Source: Pseudoglutamicibacter albus (GTDB lineage: Bacteria; Actinomycetota; Actinomycetes; Actinomycetales; Micrococcaceae). From it: a stretch of DNA of 64,000 bases. The notes beneath the pieces are model-generated. The model did not search any database. It was not told the origin of the DNA and saw only the letters and a program-made list of their open reading frames with translations. A program made the translations under genes and the position numbers. The stretch is taken from the NCBI RefSeq assembly GCF_022346425.1, contig NZ_JAKRCW010000002.1, forward strand, positions 1-64,000, written 5' to 3'. Numbering within the stretch: position 1 is the stretch's first letter; every line of letters starts with the position of its first letter. Shown piece by piece: positions 16,965 through 25,642 of the stretch.

Positions 16965-18514
16965 CTAAGCGCGGGCGGTTGTCGCGTTGCCGAGCCCGTA
17001 GCGGCTCGAGCTCGCGTTCGCCCAGTGTTCCTTCCACATGCGTGGGGAATCGCTCAGCAGTTCACCTGGTTCAAGCCACGTGAACAGGCGAGCGAAGGAA
17101 TCGTTGTTGTCTGGGGAGACGTTGCGGCGCAACATCGCAGGGGAGAGGTCCTCAGGGCGGGTCACGCCCATCGAAGCCATGATCTTGATCGCCTGGGCAA
17201 CGGTTGCCTGGTGGAAGTTATAGACCCGATTAGCCTTCACATCCACGTCCAGGCCGCGCTCAAGGCGCGGGTTCTGGGTCGCGACACCCACAGGGCAGGT
17301 ACCTTCAGCGCAACGCAGAGACTGGATGCAACCCAGCGCGAGCATCATCCCGCGCGCCGAGTTCGTGAAGTCAGCGCCCTGAATCAAGCGCTTGACGATA
17401 GCGTTACCCTCAGCGATCTTGCCGGAAGCACCGATCTTGACCTTATCGCGCAAACCGGCACCCACCAGAGCGTTATGCACAATCATGAGACCCTGCGTCA
17501 GCGGCATACCCATGTGGGTTTCGAACTCAACCGGAGCGGCACCGGTACCGCCCTCAGCGCCATCGACCACAATGAAGTCCGGCGCCGTGCCAACCTCAAT
17601 CATCGCTTTGCACATCGCCAAGACGTCATCTACGGAGGTCACGCACAACTTGTATCCGGTCGGCTTACCGCCCGAGAGTTCGCGGGTCTTAGCGATGAAC
17701 TCGATCAGCTCGGTCGGGGTCTTGAACGCTGAATGCCCCGGAGGGGAGACACACTTCACGCCCTCAGGGATGCCGCGGATCTCCGCGATCTCCTTCGTCA
17801 CCTTCGGGCCAGGCAGGACACCACCGAGGCCGGGCTTAGCGCCCTGGGACAGCTTGATCTCAACGGCCTTGATTTGCTCGTTGCTGGAGACATCACGGAA
17901 ACGCTCCGGATCGAACTTGCCGCTTTGATCGCGGACACCGAAATAACCCGTACCGACCTCGAGGATCAGGTCGCCACCCTGCTGGTGGTACGGCGTGAAC
18001 CCGCCCTCACCGGTATCGTGCGCGAAATTACCCATTCGCGCACCCTTATTCAGGGCCGTGATCGCGTTACCTGAGAGGGAACCGAAGCTCATCGCGGAAA
18101 TGTTCAGCAACGACATCGAATACGGCTGCTTACAGTCCGGTCCACCGATCTCAACACGAGGCGGGGTCTGCGGCGGCTCGAGCGGGTTCATCGAGTGAAC
18201 CATCCACTCGAAACCGACCTCGTTGACTTCCGCCAACGTACCGAAAGCCTCCTCGGCCTTCTTGCCGTCGGCGCGTGCGTTGATGAGGTCTCGGGTCGTC
18301 TTGTCGAACGGGCGGCCATCCCAGTCACGTTCAATGAAATACTGCTGGATCATCGGGCGGATCTTCTCCAGCTGATACCGCGCATGCCCCAGCACCGGAT
18401 AGTTACGCAGAACCGCGTTCTTCTTCTGGAGTAGATCACGAACGGCCACACCACTCACGGCAGCAGCGGCACCGATCGCAGCCCACGTACGCTTTTAAGC
18501 TTCTTGTTTGCCAC
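16965..18514 (-). CDS. FMN-binding glutamate synthase family protein (apparent 5' frameshift)
   Basis: The main frame (16965-18458, 497 aa from GTG) is a GltB2-like FMN barrel. It contains GTGAAPVEFETHMGMPLTQG, a glycine-rich phosphate site (KIGASGKIAEG) and three cysteines in GCIQSLRCAEGTCPVGV that fit a [3Fe-4S] cluster. It lacks the glutaminase domain of full glutamate synthase, so it probably catalyses another flavin reaction. Upstream, AAGGGGAAG and GTG at 18512-18514 form a strong start, encoding VANKKLK. This frame leaves the main one at the TTTT run 18493-18496. One more base there would join them and restore a hydrophobic N-terminus (TWAAIGAAAAVSGVAV) as in relatives. It is either a real indel or a sequencing error. 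Confidence 0.8.
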
Positions 18515-18568
18515 AGTCTTCCCCTTGTTGGCGAGGTGAGGTGTTCCCAGATTATCGCCTCAATGTAC

Positions 18569-18613
18569 GATGCGGCGAAAGCTGAACAGATTACTGCTCG
18601 CTTTCGCCGCATC
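18569..18613. terminator. Hairpin downstream of the cold-shock gene
   Basis: GATGCGGCGAAAGC (18569-18582) pairs perfectly with GCTTTCGCCGCATC (18600-18613) around a 17-nt loop. It lies between the cold-shock gene and the next minus-strand gene. There is no T-run, so it may instead be a structured leader. Confidence 0.5.
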
Positions 18614-18705
18614 GGGGGCTACCGCAACGTGGACGCCATAACGGGGCTACCGACTAGGGTTACCGCATCGGGGTGCCATGCTAGGGCTGCCACGTTGGGG
18701 TTAAG
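18614..18705. repeat. Degenerate ~27-nt tandem repeat
   Basis: GGGGCTACCG-type units start near 18614, 18643 and 18670, each beginning with GGGG(C/T) and containing a CTACCG, TTACCG or CTGCC element. The copies are diverged. No gene is visible here. Confidence 0.5.
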
Positions 18706-18740
18706 AATGTTATGTAATTATGCGCTGTTGTAGCGTGCGC

Positions 18741-18944
18741 TTACAGCGGGGTGATCTCGGTTGCCTGCAGACCCTTCGGGCCCTCAGCTACAACGAATTC
18801 AACGCGCTGGCCCTCTTCGAGGGTGCGGAAGCCAGTAGTCTGGATTGCGCTGAAGTGAGCGAAGAGGTCATCCGAAGAATCATCCGGAGCGATGAAACCG
18901 AAACCCTTGTCCGGGTTGAACCATTTGACGGTTCCAGAAGCCAT
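18741..18944 (-). CDS. Cold-shock protein (CspA family)
   Basis: A 67-aa single cold-shock domain. RNP1 (KGFGFIAP) and RNP2 (DLFAHFSAI) are intact, with the usual start [18 protein letters not shown]. It binds single-stranded RNA/DNA and acts as an RNA chaperone. GAAAGGACAAGG precedes the ATG. About 250 bases separate it from the upstream S4 gene on the same strand. They include an imperfect hairpin (AGACGTAGC with GCTACCGTCT, 19082-19106), consistent with the long structured leaders of cold-shock mRNAs. Confidence 0.95.
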   Translation of the reverse strand: MASGTVKWFNPDKGFGFIAPDDSSDDLFAHFSAIQTTGFRTLEEGQRVEFVVAEGPKGLQATEITPL

Positions 18945-19199
18945 ACGAGCCCTTGTCCTTTCTACACCCAGCGGTTAAGCCGGGCCTATGCCCACGCATG
19001 GGCGGTTCTACTACCTTGACTCGCGGTGTGCTGACCGGTGCCGGACTGCTTTCGGCGAACAAGATCTGCCTGCATATGCACAGACGTAGCTTTCACGCTA
19101 CCGTCTCGGAGTGAATTACTCTAGCGGGGCGATAAACTCACAGCGCATTCATATCGGCTCACATGAGAAGCTCAGCTACGGCTTAGGTTCAGGGTGCTG

Positions 19200-19607
19200 T
19201 TAAAGGCCGGCATTGAGGTCCAGATCCTCGATGTTCTCAACCGTTGGAACCCACGATGCGCGCAGCTGATCCATCTGCCGGCGCTCCTTCTTGGTGGGCC
19301 GGCCAGAGCCGCGCGGACGGACCGGCACCTGCGGGATCGCGGGCTTGACCCGTTCAGGTGTGTGGTCGACGTATGCGGTGGCCGCGACCTGCGCTGAGAC
19401 GCGCTTGGCGAGCGGCTTCACAACCTGCAGGTGCCGATCGAAACCATGCCGGCGGATGCGCACGTTATCGCCGGGCTTGATCGCATATGCCGCCTTGACC
19501 GGCTCACCATTGACCCGAATATGTCCCGCCCTGCACGCGGTGGTGGCCTCTGAACGCGTCTTATAGACGCGCACGGACCACAACCACGCATCGATACGAG
19601 CTTTCAT
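19200..19607 (-). CDS. S4-domain RNA-binding protein (Hsp15-like)
   Basis: A 135-aa basic protein. The S4 domain covers residues 1-60 (ARIDAWLWSVRVYKTRSEA, then GHIRVNGEPVK and KPGDNVRI), as in Hsp15/HslR, which binds stalled 50S subunits carrying nascent chains. The C-terminal part has a GSGRPTKKERRQMDQLR motif, common at this position in actinobacterial members. It is probably cytoplasmic and ribosome-associated. Confidence 0.88.
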   Translation of the reverse strand: MKARIDAWLWSVRVYKTRSEATTACRAGHIRVNGEPVKAAYAIKPGDNVRIRRHGFDRHLQVVKPLAKRVSAQVAATAYVDHTPERVKPAIPQVPVRPRGSGRPTKKERRQMDQLRASWVPTVENIEDLDLNAGL

Positions 19608-19654
19608 AAACGAACCCTCACATGCAGTACGGAGTTTGGGTAGGGGAGGAGCAG

Positions 19655-19738
19655 ATCAGCCTGGGCTTGTTGCAGACTAATGCGGCCCTGTTGCAGACCA
19701 ACGCAGGCCTGCTGCAGACCAGCGTAGCCCTGCTGCAG
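19655..19738. repeat. Four-copy 21-nt tandem repeat
   Basis: On the minus strand four exact-length 21-nt units follow each other, starting CTGCAGCAGG (twice), CTGCAACAGG and CTGCAACAAG. They lie 8 bases past the stop of the AI-2E gene. The period is 7 codons, and one frame would read repeated LQQ, but no start codon or Shine-Dalgarno supports translation. Confidence 0.85.
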
Positions 19739-19746
19739 GCCCCGCG

Positions 19747-21033
19747 TTAGGCGAGCTGCTTGACCCGCTTAGCGCGCTTCTTCGCGATCTTCCGGACGCG
19801 TTTCTTCCTCTTGCGGTATTCGAGATCATCCACCTTGGTTTCCCTCCCGGTGAAGACCTTGATTGCGGCCCACGCGGCAGCCGTAAGCGGAACGGCAAGC
19901 AGCGCACCGATGATGCCGGCAAGAACCGTCCCCGCAGTCAGGGCGAACAGCACGACGAGCGCGTGAACCCGCAGAGCCGAACCCATCACGAGCGGCTGCA
20001 GGAGGTTACCTTCAAGCTGGTTCACAACAATCGAACCGATAATGATCGCCAGCGCTGGAAGCCAACCGTTGGTCACTAAAGCGACGAGGGCGGCGAGGAT
20101 CGAGCTGACCAACGCACCCATGATCGGGATGAAGCCGCCGATGAACACGATGATCGCCAGCGGGAACCACAACTGCACACCGAACACGAGCATGACCAGG
20201 GCGATGCCTGCCGCATCGACCGCTGCAATCACCGCGGTGCCACGCACATAACCGCCGAATGTGTCACGGGCACGCACCGCAGCCGTATGCCACGTAGGCT
20301 GAGCAGACTCAGGAACCCATGAGTGAAGGAAAGACCAGATCTTGTCGCCATCACGCAAGAAGATCGCGATCGTGACAATGAACGTACCCATGCCAGCGAA
20401 GAACATGCTGGCCGAAGACAATCCAGCCGCCGCGCCCGTGCTGAAGGTTGAGCTGGTCAAGAACTTCTTTACCTGCTCGATCCCTTCATCCACTTGGCTC
20501 GAGCTGATTTCGATGCCCATCTTGTTCGCCATCTCACGCGTCTGGTTGAAGCCCTGCACCGCGTTATCAACCAGCCCGCTCCACTGGCTGATGACCGTCG
20601 CGGTGATCCCGCCAACAATCCCACCAAGAACTAACACTGCGGCAACCACAACCACTACGGCGGCCCACGTATCAGACATGCGTTGGCGCAACCATTCGAT
20701 CGCAGGCCACGCCGCACACGCGAGGATGGTCGCCAACAAAACAGGGATGACGAGAACCGAAACCTGGATCAGCCCGTAAATTAGGACGGAGGCCAGCGCG
20801 ATGATGAGCAGCACCTGCGCGCTACGTGCACCCGCGCGGCCCCAACGGTCCTTCCAGGGGTTCGGCAGATGACGCACGCTCGGCAAATGGTTCGACGTGT
20901 TGGCCTCCGTGCTGCCAGACACCGGCGCAGGCTTTTGCGCCGCGGCAGGAATGTGAGTGCGGGTTTTGCGCTGAGGCGTGCCGTCTAGTTGACCTGTGCC
21001 TTCTTGCTGACCGGTGCTTTCGTGCTGATCCAT
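19747..21033 (-). CDS. AI-2E-family membrane transporter (second copy)
   Basis: A 428-aa protein. A hydrophilic Gln/Thr/Pro-rich head (1-75) precedes eight predicted membrane segments (LIIALASVLIYGLIQ and onward). The conserved C-terminal cluster is FPLAIIVFIGGFIPIMGALV and NQLEGNLLQPLVMGSALRVH, and the tail is strongly basic (KRKKRVRKIAKKRAKR). It has the PerM/AI-2E layout with unknown substrate. It is divergent from the hydrolase at 21091 and monocistronic. It differs strongly in sequence from the family member at 7284. Confidence 0.88.
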   Translation of the reverse strand: MDQHESTGQQEGTGQLDGTPQRKTRTHIPAAAQKPAPVSGSTEANTSNHLPSVRHLPNPWKDRWGRAGARSAQVLLIIALASVLIYGLIQVSVLVIPVLLATILACAAWPAIEWLRQRMSDTWAAVVVVVAAVLVLGGIVGGITATVISQWSGLVDNAVQGFNQTREMANKMGIEISSSQVDEGIEQVKKFLTSSTFSTGAAAGLSSASMFFAGMGTFIVTIAIFLRDGDKIWSFLHSWVPESAQPTWHTAAVRARDTFGGYVRGTAVIAAVDAAGIALVMLVFGVQLWFPLAIIVFIGGFIPIMGALVSSILAALVALVTNGWLPALAIIIGSIVVNQLEGNLLQPLVMGSALRVHALVVLFALTAGTVLAGIIGALLAVPLTAAAWAAIKVFTGRETKVDDLEYRKRKKRVRKIAKKRAKRVKQLA

Positions 21034-21090
21034 GTCTACTATCTTGGCACGATGCGCACCGACACGGGCTGTTAGTTAGAATCCAAACTC

Positions 21091-21882
21091 GTGAGCTATG
21101 CAATCAACCCCACGGACGGAACCCGCATCTACTACGAGGTAACCGGGGAGGGGCCCGTCCTGATTTTCCTGCACGGATCGGCGCTGTCGCGGGTCATTTG
21201 GCGTGGGCTGGGCTACCTCAAGGGGCTGCCGGGCTACACCCACATCCGCATCGACGCGCGCGGCCACGGCAAGTCAGATAAACCCCACGAACCGCAGGCC
21301 TATGCGATGGAGCGCATGGCTGAAGACGTGCTCGCCGTGATGGATGCTGAACAGATCGCTACCGCGGGCCTGGTCGGTTACTCGCTCGGGGCGCGCACCG
21401 GCTGGCAGCTCATGACCACCGCGCCAACCCGATTTACGACCTTCGTTGCGCTCGGGGGAAGCCACCGGAAGCAGACCGGTGAAGTCCAAAACATCTTCTT
21501 CCCCGGCTACCTCGAAACCTTGCGTGCCGGAGACATCGACGCGTTCGTCGCGGGCTTCGGGCCAGGACTAGACCACGCCACCGCGCTCGCATTCAAAGCC
21601 AACGACCCGCTCGCGCTCTACGCGATGTTCACCGAGATGGAAACAGCAGAGAAAACCATCCCGGACACGCTCATCGCCCAGGTCAGCGCACCCGTGCTCA
21701 CGATGGCCGGAGACAAGGACCCGCGCCGTTACGCAGACTCACAAGATGAAGCACAGCTCGCTCAGAACTGCACGTTCCATCCACTGCCTGGACGCAACCA
21801 CGCGGGTACCTTGTTCTATGCGCAAGACAACCTCGCCGTCATCAAACCGTTCCTCGATAAGAACTACCCTGGGCTGGGTTAG
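21091..21882 (+). CDS. Alpha/beta hydrolase
   Basis: A 263-aa protein starting at GTG 21091. The oxyanion region is FLHGSALS (26-33), the nucleophile elbow GYSLG is at 96-100 with Ser98, an acid falls near the TMAGDKDPRRYAD segment, and the catalytic histidine is probably His237 in GRNHAG. It is the typical length of a soluble cytoplasmic esterase/lipase-like enzyme. The substrate is unknown. The 57-bp divergent spacer is shared with the AI-2E gene. Confidence 0.86.
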   Translation: MSYAINPTDGTRIYYEVTGEGPVLIFLHGSALSRVIWRGLGYLKGLPGYTHIRIDARGHGKSDKPHEPQAYAMERMAEDVLAVMDAEQIATAGLVGYSLGARTGWQLMTTAPTRFTTFVALGGSHRKQTGEVQNIFFPGYLETLRAGDIDAFVAGFGPGLDHATALAFKANDPLALYAMFTEMETAEKTIPDTLIAQVSAPVLTMAGDKDPRRYADSQDEAQLAQNCTFHPLPGRNHAGTLFYAQDNLAVIKPFLDKNYPGLG

Positions 21883-21913
21883 CCCGGGTTGATACAGGCG
21901 GGGCTAGCCTGCG

Positions 21914-21980
21914 CGATGCCGGGCGCACCGCGATGCCCGGCGCCCCACGTTGCCCGGCGCACCACGATGTCCCGGAGCAG
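21914..21980. repeat. ~18-nt tandem repeat between convergent genes
   Basis: CGATGCCGGGCGCACCG, CGATGCCCGGCGCCCCACG, TTGCCCGGCGCACCACG and ATGTCCCGGAGC follow each other and reach the stop codon of the acyl-CoA dehydrogenase gene. Confidence 0.7.
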
Positions 21981-23288
21981 CTAACCGGCGAAAGTGGATT
22001 TGCCGGTCACGCCACGCCCGATCAGCAACGCCTGCACAGTTTCGGTGCCTTCATAGGTGTGCAGCGCCTCGATGTCGGCGAAGTGGCGTGCCACCCGGTT
22101 CTTGATCAGGATGCCGTTGCCGCCCAGAAGGTCACGCGCATCGGCGGCAATCGAACGGGCCGCACGCGTGGACGTGAACTTAGCCAGCGATGCAAGCTCG
22201 CCGGAGAGCTCACCGCGGTCCTCCAACTCGGTGCAGTGCAGAGCCAAAAGCTGCGCCTGAACGAGCGTGGACTGCATGCGCGCCAAACGCTCGTTCACAA
22301 TCTGGGAATGAGCCAGCGGGCGGCCAAACTGCATGCGCTTGCTCGCGTACTGCGCGGCGACCTCGTACGCGCCCATCGCCGCACCCACGGCGGCCCACGC
22401 AACACCGAGGCGGGTAGCGAACAAAACCTGCGCCGTGTTCTTGAAGGACTGCGCGCCCGGCAGCACGTTCTCCTCTGGAACGAACACATCCTGCAGATCA
22501 ATTTCGGCCTGCCACAAGCAACGCAGAGCGATTTTCTCCTTCAAATGGAACGCGCTGTAGCCCTCCGCATCCTGCGGGACAATGAAGCCTTTGACCTGGC
22601 CGTCATCGGTATCACGAGCCCACACGACCGAGATGGCCGGCGCACCGAACTCCGGACCGATCGCCCCGTTACCGATCCACTTCTTGGCGCCAGTGATGCG
22701 CCACCCGCCATCGACCTTAGTAGCCATGGTCTCCAGGCCGATCGAATCCGAGCCGTGGGTTGGCTCCGTCAGGGCGAACGCGCCAGCAACACTGCCTTCG
22801 GCAAGTGCCGGACCCCACTTCTGCTTCTGTTCCTCGGAGCCGCACAGGTCGATCGAACGCAGAGCCAAGCCACCCTGGACACCCACGATGGTGGACACCG
22901 AGAGGTCTACGCGGCCCAGCTCCATGCCGACCATCGCGGCCTCAAGCCGGCTCCAGCCTTCACGGCCATCCACCGCGATGCCGTCGCGCAGCAGATCAGC
23001 CTCGCCGAGTTCCTTGGTCAGATGCGCCGGATACTCGCCGCGGTGCCAGTAGTCATCGATCACCGGCGCGACCTTCTCGAGCGCGAAAGCGCGCGCCCGC
23101 TCCCGCACGGCACGAGCGCCTTCAGGTAAATCTTTGAAAACCCCCGCCGGATCAGCGTTCGGCGCGTCAGGGCCGGCCGCGTACAGATCGTAATCCGGCT
23201 CCGTGAGCGAAGCAGGGCGCGATGTGGATGCTTGCTGCGCTGGCTGCGACGATGATGGCTGCGGTGGGGAGGTGGAAGCGTCAGTCAT
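21981..23288 (-). CDS. Acyl-CoA dehydrogenase, glutaryl-CoA dehydrogenase-like
   Basis: A 435-aa protein; CAGGAG lies just before ATG 23288, which I chose over an upstream ATG. After a low-complexity Ser/Gln/Pro head (1-30) comes the full flavoprotein: AFALTEPTHGSDSIG, WRITGAKKWIGNGAIG, KRMQFGRPLAHSQIVNERLA, RDLLGGNGI and ALHTYEGTETVQALLIGR. The glutamate of TYEGT is the expected catalytic base. The pattern is closest to glutaryl-CoA dehydrogenases of lysine/tryptophan degradation. Electrons would go to ETF. No pathway partners lie beside it, so the substrate is inferred. Confidence 0.85.
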   Translation of the reverse strand: MTDASTSPPQPSSSQPAQQASTSRPASLTEPDYDLYAAGPDAPNADPAGVFKDLPEGARAVRERARAFALEKVAPVIDDYWHRGEYPAHLTKELGEADLLRDGIAVDGREGWSRLEAAMVGMELGRVDLSVSTIVGVQGGLALRSIDLCGSEEQKQKWGPALAEGSVAGAFALTEPTHGSDSIGLETMATKVDGGWRITGAKKWIGNGAIGPEFGAPAISVVWARDTDDGQVKGFIVPQDAEGYSAFHLKEKIALRCLWQAEIDLQDVFVPEENVLPGAQSFKNTAQVLFATRLGVAWAAVGAAMGAYEVAAQYASKRMQFGRPLAHSQIVNERLARMQSTLVQAQLLALHCTELEDRGELSGELASLAKFTSTRAARSIAADARDLLGGNGILIKNRVARHFADIEALHTYEGTETVQALLIGRGVTGKSTFAG

Positions 23289-23538
23289 GAGAACTCCTGA
23301 AACGAAGACGTGAGCGGAGGGCAACGGCAACAGCAGCGACTATGCGGTACGGCCGGCAGTTACCCCCAAGTAACCTAATGTGACCAGCCTAACGTTCGCG
23401 CGTTCATCTGACTAGGGCTAGGCCTGCCTAAGGTGCGTAGAGAACGCGCCAATGCAGCCGACAGCGCAGTGCGCGTTTACCGCGCCTTACCGCAACACTT
23501 CAAGGAATCCATCAGAAACTTGTGAAACGCTGACAGTT

Positions 23539-24813
23539 ATGAGATTCCTAGCAACCTTGTTGACGGCCTTGCCTGCAGAAAAAGCGAGCCCCAGCGATGG
23601 TCAGAGCCCCGGTGAATCGGAATCTCCAAAACCGTCTGAGGAACCTGGCGCATCGGAATCTGGGAAGCCCTCAAGCGACCCGTCCTCAACAGACCCCAGC
23701 AAGGATCCAAGCTCAAGCCCGAGCGGCTTCCTGGAGCCTGATCCGGACAAGCCGACGCTTCCCGGGCTCGAGCCGATCGTCGAGAGCGCACCGAATGTGG
23801 TGCGGCCGTGGCTCGCGTTCGGCATTCCGATCGTCGCATCGTTAGTCATCACATGGCTCGTGTGGTTCATCTTCGCGCGGATCCTGCGTAAGCGCCCGCG
23901 GGTCAAGGAGCAGCTAGGCCGCCTCCAAATCCCTGTGTTCTGCCTCCTGCTTTCGGTGGGACTCATGTTCGGGACCCCGGGGGTGTTCCGGGATGAAGAA
24001 ATATCGATCCCGTTGGCTGTGATCCTCAAAGTCGCGGCCGTCGCTTCGATCACGTGGCTTGCGGTCACGGTGCTTTCGGTGGTCGAAATCTCCGTGATTG
24101 TGCACTATGAGGAATCCGGGGACCCGCGGCAGGTAGCCAAGCTGCGTACCCAGATGACGTTGATGCGGCGGCTCGTGACCGCGATCGTGCTCGTGCTCGG
24201 CGTGGGCGCGGTGCTACTCATGATCCCGAGCGTGCGCGCGATGGGTGCAACCGTTCTCGCGTCCGCCGGTTTGATCTCCGTGGTTGCAGGCCTCGCGGTT
24301 CAGGGAGTGCTGACCAACGTGTTCGCTGGCTTGCAGCTCGCGTTCTCGGACGCGATCCGTGTTGAAGACATCGTGGTGGTGGAAGGCCAACGCGGCAACG
24401 TCAAAGAGATCACGCTGACATACGTTGTGGTCAAGCTCGTGGACGGCCGCAAAATGATTCTGCCGTCTACCTACTTCACCACCACGCCGTTTGAAAACTG
24501 GTCGCGAGGCGGGGAAGAAATCAAGGGCTCGGTGGTCCTGGACCTCTCGTGGGATGCACCCGTTACGGCACTGCGTAAACGCGTTGAACAGCTACTGGAC
24601 GCAACTGAGCTGTGGGACGGCCGCTTCAGTGAGACCGTTGTGACCAACGCGGCCGGCGGCAACATGCAACTCACCGTCGTGGTGAGCGCCCGCAACCCGG
24701 GCGACCTCTGGGATCTGAAAAACTACATCCGCGAACACCTCGTAGACGAAGTCATGCAGAAATACCCGGACGCCCTCCCGAAAGTTGTGCCCGGCAGCCA
24801 GCCGCCAGCCTGA
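23539..24813 (+). CDS. MscS-family mechanosensitive channel
   Basis: A 424-aa protein from ATG 23539 (a longer frame opens at 23452). A short hydrophobic start precedes a Ser/Pro/Asp/Glu-rich segment (about 15-75), probably outside the membrane. Four hydrophobic helices follow. The pore-lining MscS motif is GATVLASAGLISVVAGLAVQ, then FAGLQLAFSDAIRVEDIVVV and the beta domain with FENWSRG. It would release solutes under hypo-osmotic shock. It is divergent from the acyl-CoA dehydrogenase, and a 19-nt exact duplication follows its stop codon. Confidence 0.9.
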   Translation: MRFLATLLTALPAEKASPSDGQSPGESESPKPSEEPGASESGKPSSDPSSTDPSKDPSSSPSGFLEPDPDKPTLPGLEPIVESAPNVVRPWLAFGIPIVASLVITWLVWFIFARILRKRPRVKEQLGRLQIPVFCLLLSVGLMFGTPGVFRDEEISIPLAVILKVAAVASITWLAVTVLSVVEISVIVHYEESGDPRQVAKLRTQMTLMRRLVTAIVLVLGVGAVLLMIPSVRAMGATVLASAGLISVVAGLAVQGVLTNVFAGLQLAFSDAIRVEDIVVVEGQRGNVKEITLTYVVVKLVDGRKMILPSTYFTTTPFENWSRGGEEIKGSVVLDLSWDAPVTALRKRVEQLLDATELWDGRFSETVVTNAAGGNMQLTVVVSARNPGDLWDLKNYIREHLVDEVMQKYPDALPKVVPGSQPPA

Positions 24814-24827
24814 GCCAGCGTAGCCAA

Positions 24828-24865
24828 AGCTCACCGGCGGAACCGGAGCTCACCGGCGGAACCGG
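24828..24865. repeat. Perfect 19-nt tandem duplication
   Basis: AGCTCACCGGCGGAACCGG occurs twice head to tail (24828-24846 and 24847-24865), followed by AGCT, between convergent genes. Confidence 0.9.
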
Positions 24866-24883
24866 AGCTAGCCCAAAAGCAAC

Positions 24884-25642
24884 CTAGCCGTAGTAGACGC
24901 CGATGCGTTTACCGTCGATCTCGTGGATCGGGATCTGCATCTGATACACCTCAGCGAGCCGTTCGGTGGTCATGAGTTCTTCCGGGCTGCTCTGCTGAAC
25001 CAAGCGGCCATCGCGCATCGCCACGATCGTGTCCGAATACACGGAGGCGAAGTTGATGTCGTGCATCACCACAACCACCGTCTTACCTTGCTCATCAACA
25101 AGGCGGCGCATGAGCTTCATCATCTCGACCGAGTGGCGCATGTCCAGGTTGTTGAGCGGCTCATCCAACAGGATGTAGTCGGTGTCTTGCGCCAAAACCA
25201 TCGCGATGAACGCGCGCTGACGCTGCCCGCCTGATAGCTCGTCGAGGTATTTGAACGCTAGCGGCGTGATGTCCATTTCCTGCATTGCTTGAGCGATGAT
25301 CGCGCGGTCCTCACGCGTGGCTTGGCCGCCGTTATGCGGGAAGCGACCGAAACCCACGAGGTCGCGCACACGCAACCGGAGCGAAACATGGTTGTCCTGC
25401 CGCAAGATAGCGAGCTTCTTCGCCAACGTTTTCGACGGCGTCGTGGACACATCCAAGCCATCGACTTTGACGTTGCCCTCCTCCATCGGGATCAGGCGCG
25501 ACACCATCGAAAGCAGCGTGGACTTGCCGGCGCCGTTGGGGCCGATGATGCTCGTGAGCCCGCCAGCCGGGATCACTGTGGTGACCTCATCGACCACTGT
25601 GGTGGCGCCATACTGCTTGGAAACCTTATTGATTTCAATCAT
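24884..25642 (-). CDS. Siderophore ABC transporter, ATP-binding protein
   Basis: A 252-aa ATPase of the FecE/FepC/YclP type. Walker A is GPNGAGKST at 34-42, the signature LSGGQRQRAFIAMVLAQ is followed by Walker B YILLDEPLNNLD, and a switch histidine lies in VVVMHDINFAS. It powers uptake of a ferric siderophore through the two permeases encoded upstream. Its start overlaps the end of the preceding permease gene by 4 bases (ATGA), so translation is coupled. It is the last gene of the unit. Confidence 0.92.
   Translation of the reverse strand: MIEINKVSKQYGATTVVDEVTTVIPAGGLTSIIGPNGAGKSTLLSMVSRLIPMEEGNVKVDGLDVSTTPSKTLAKKLAILRQDNHVSLRLRVRDLVGFGRFPHNGGQATREDRAIIAQAMQEMDITPLAFKYLDELSGGQRQRAFIAMVLAQDTDYILLDEPLNNLDMRHSVEMMKLMRRLVDEQGKTVVVVMHDINFASVYSDTIVAMRDGRLVQQSSPEELMTTERLAEVYQMQIPIHEIDGKRIGVYYG

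Noticed and set aside
18741-19607. S4-domain gene and cold-shock gene as one operon
   Set aside because: About 250 bases with hairpins separate them and the cold-shock gene has its own long leader, so separate transcription is more likely.
23411-23433. Semi-palindrome AGGGCTAGGCCTGCCTAAGG resembling an iron box between the acyl-CoA dehydrogenase and MscS genes
   Set aside because: About 13 of 19 positions match the consensus, but neither neighbour is an iron-uptake gene. It was left out as a feature, though it is testable with an IdeR binding assay.
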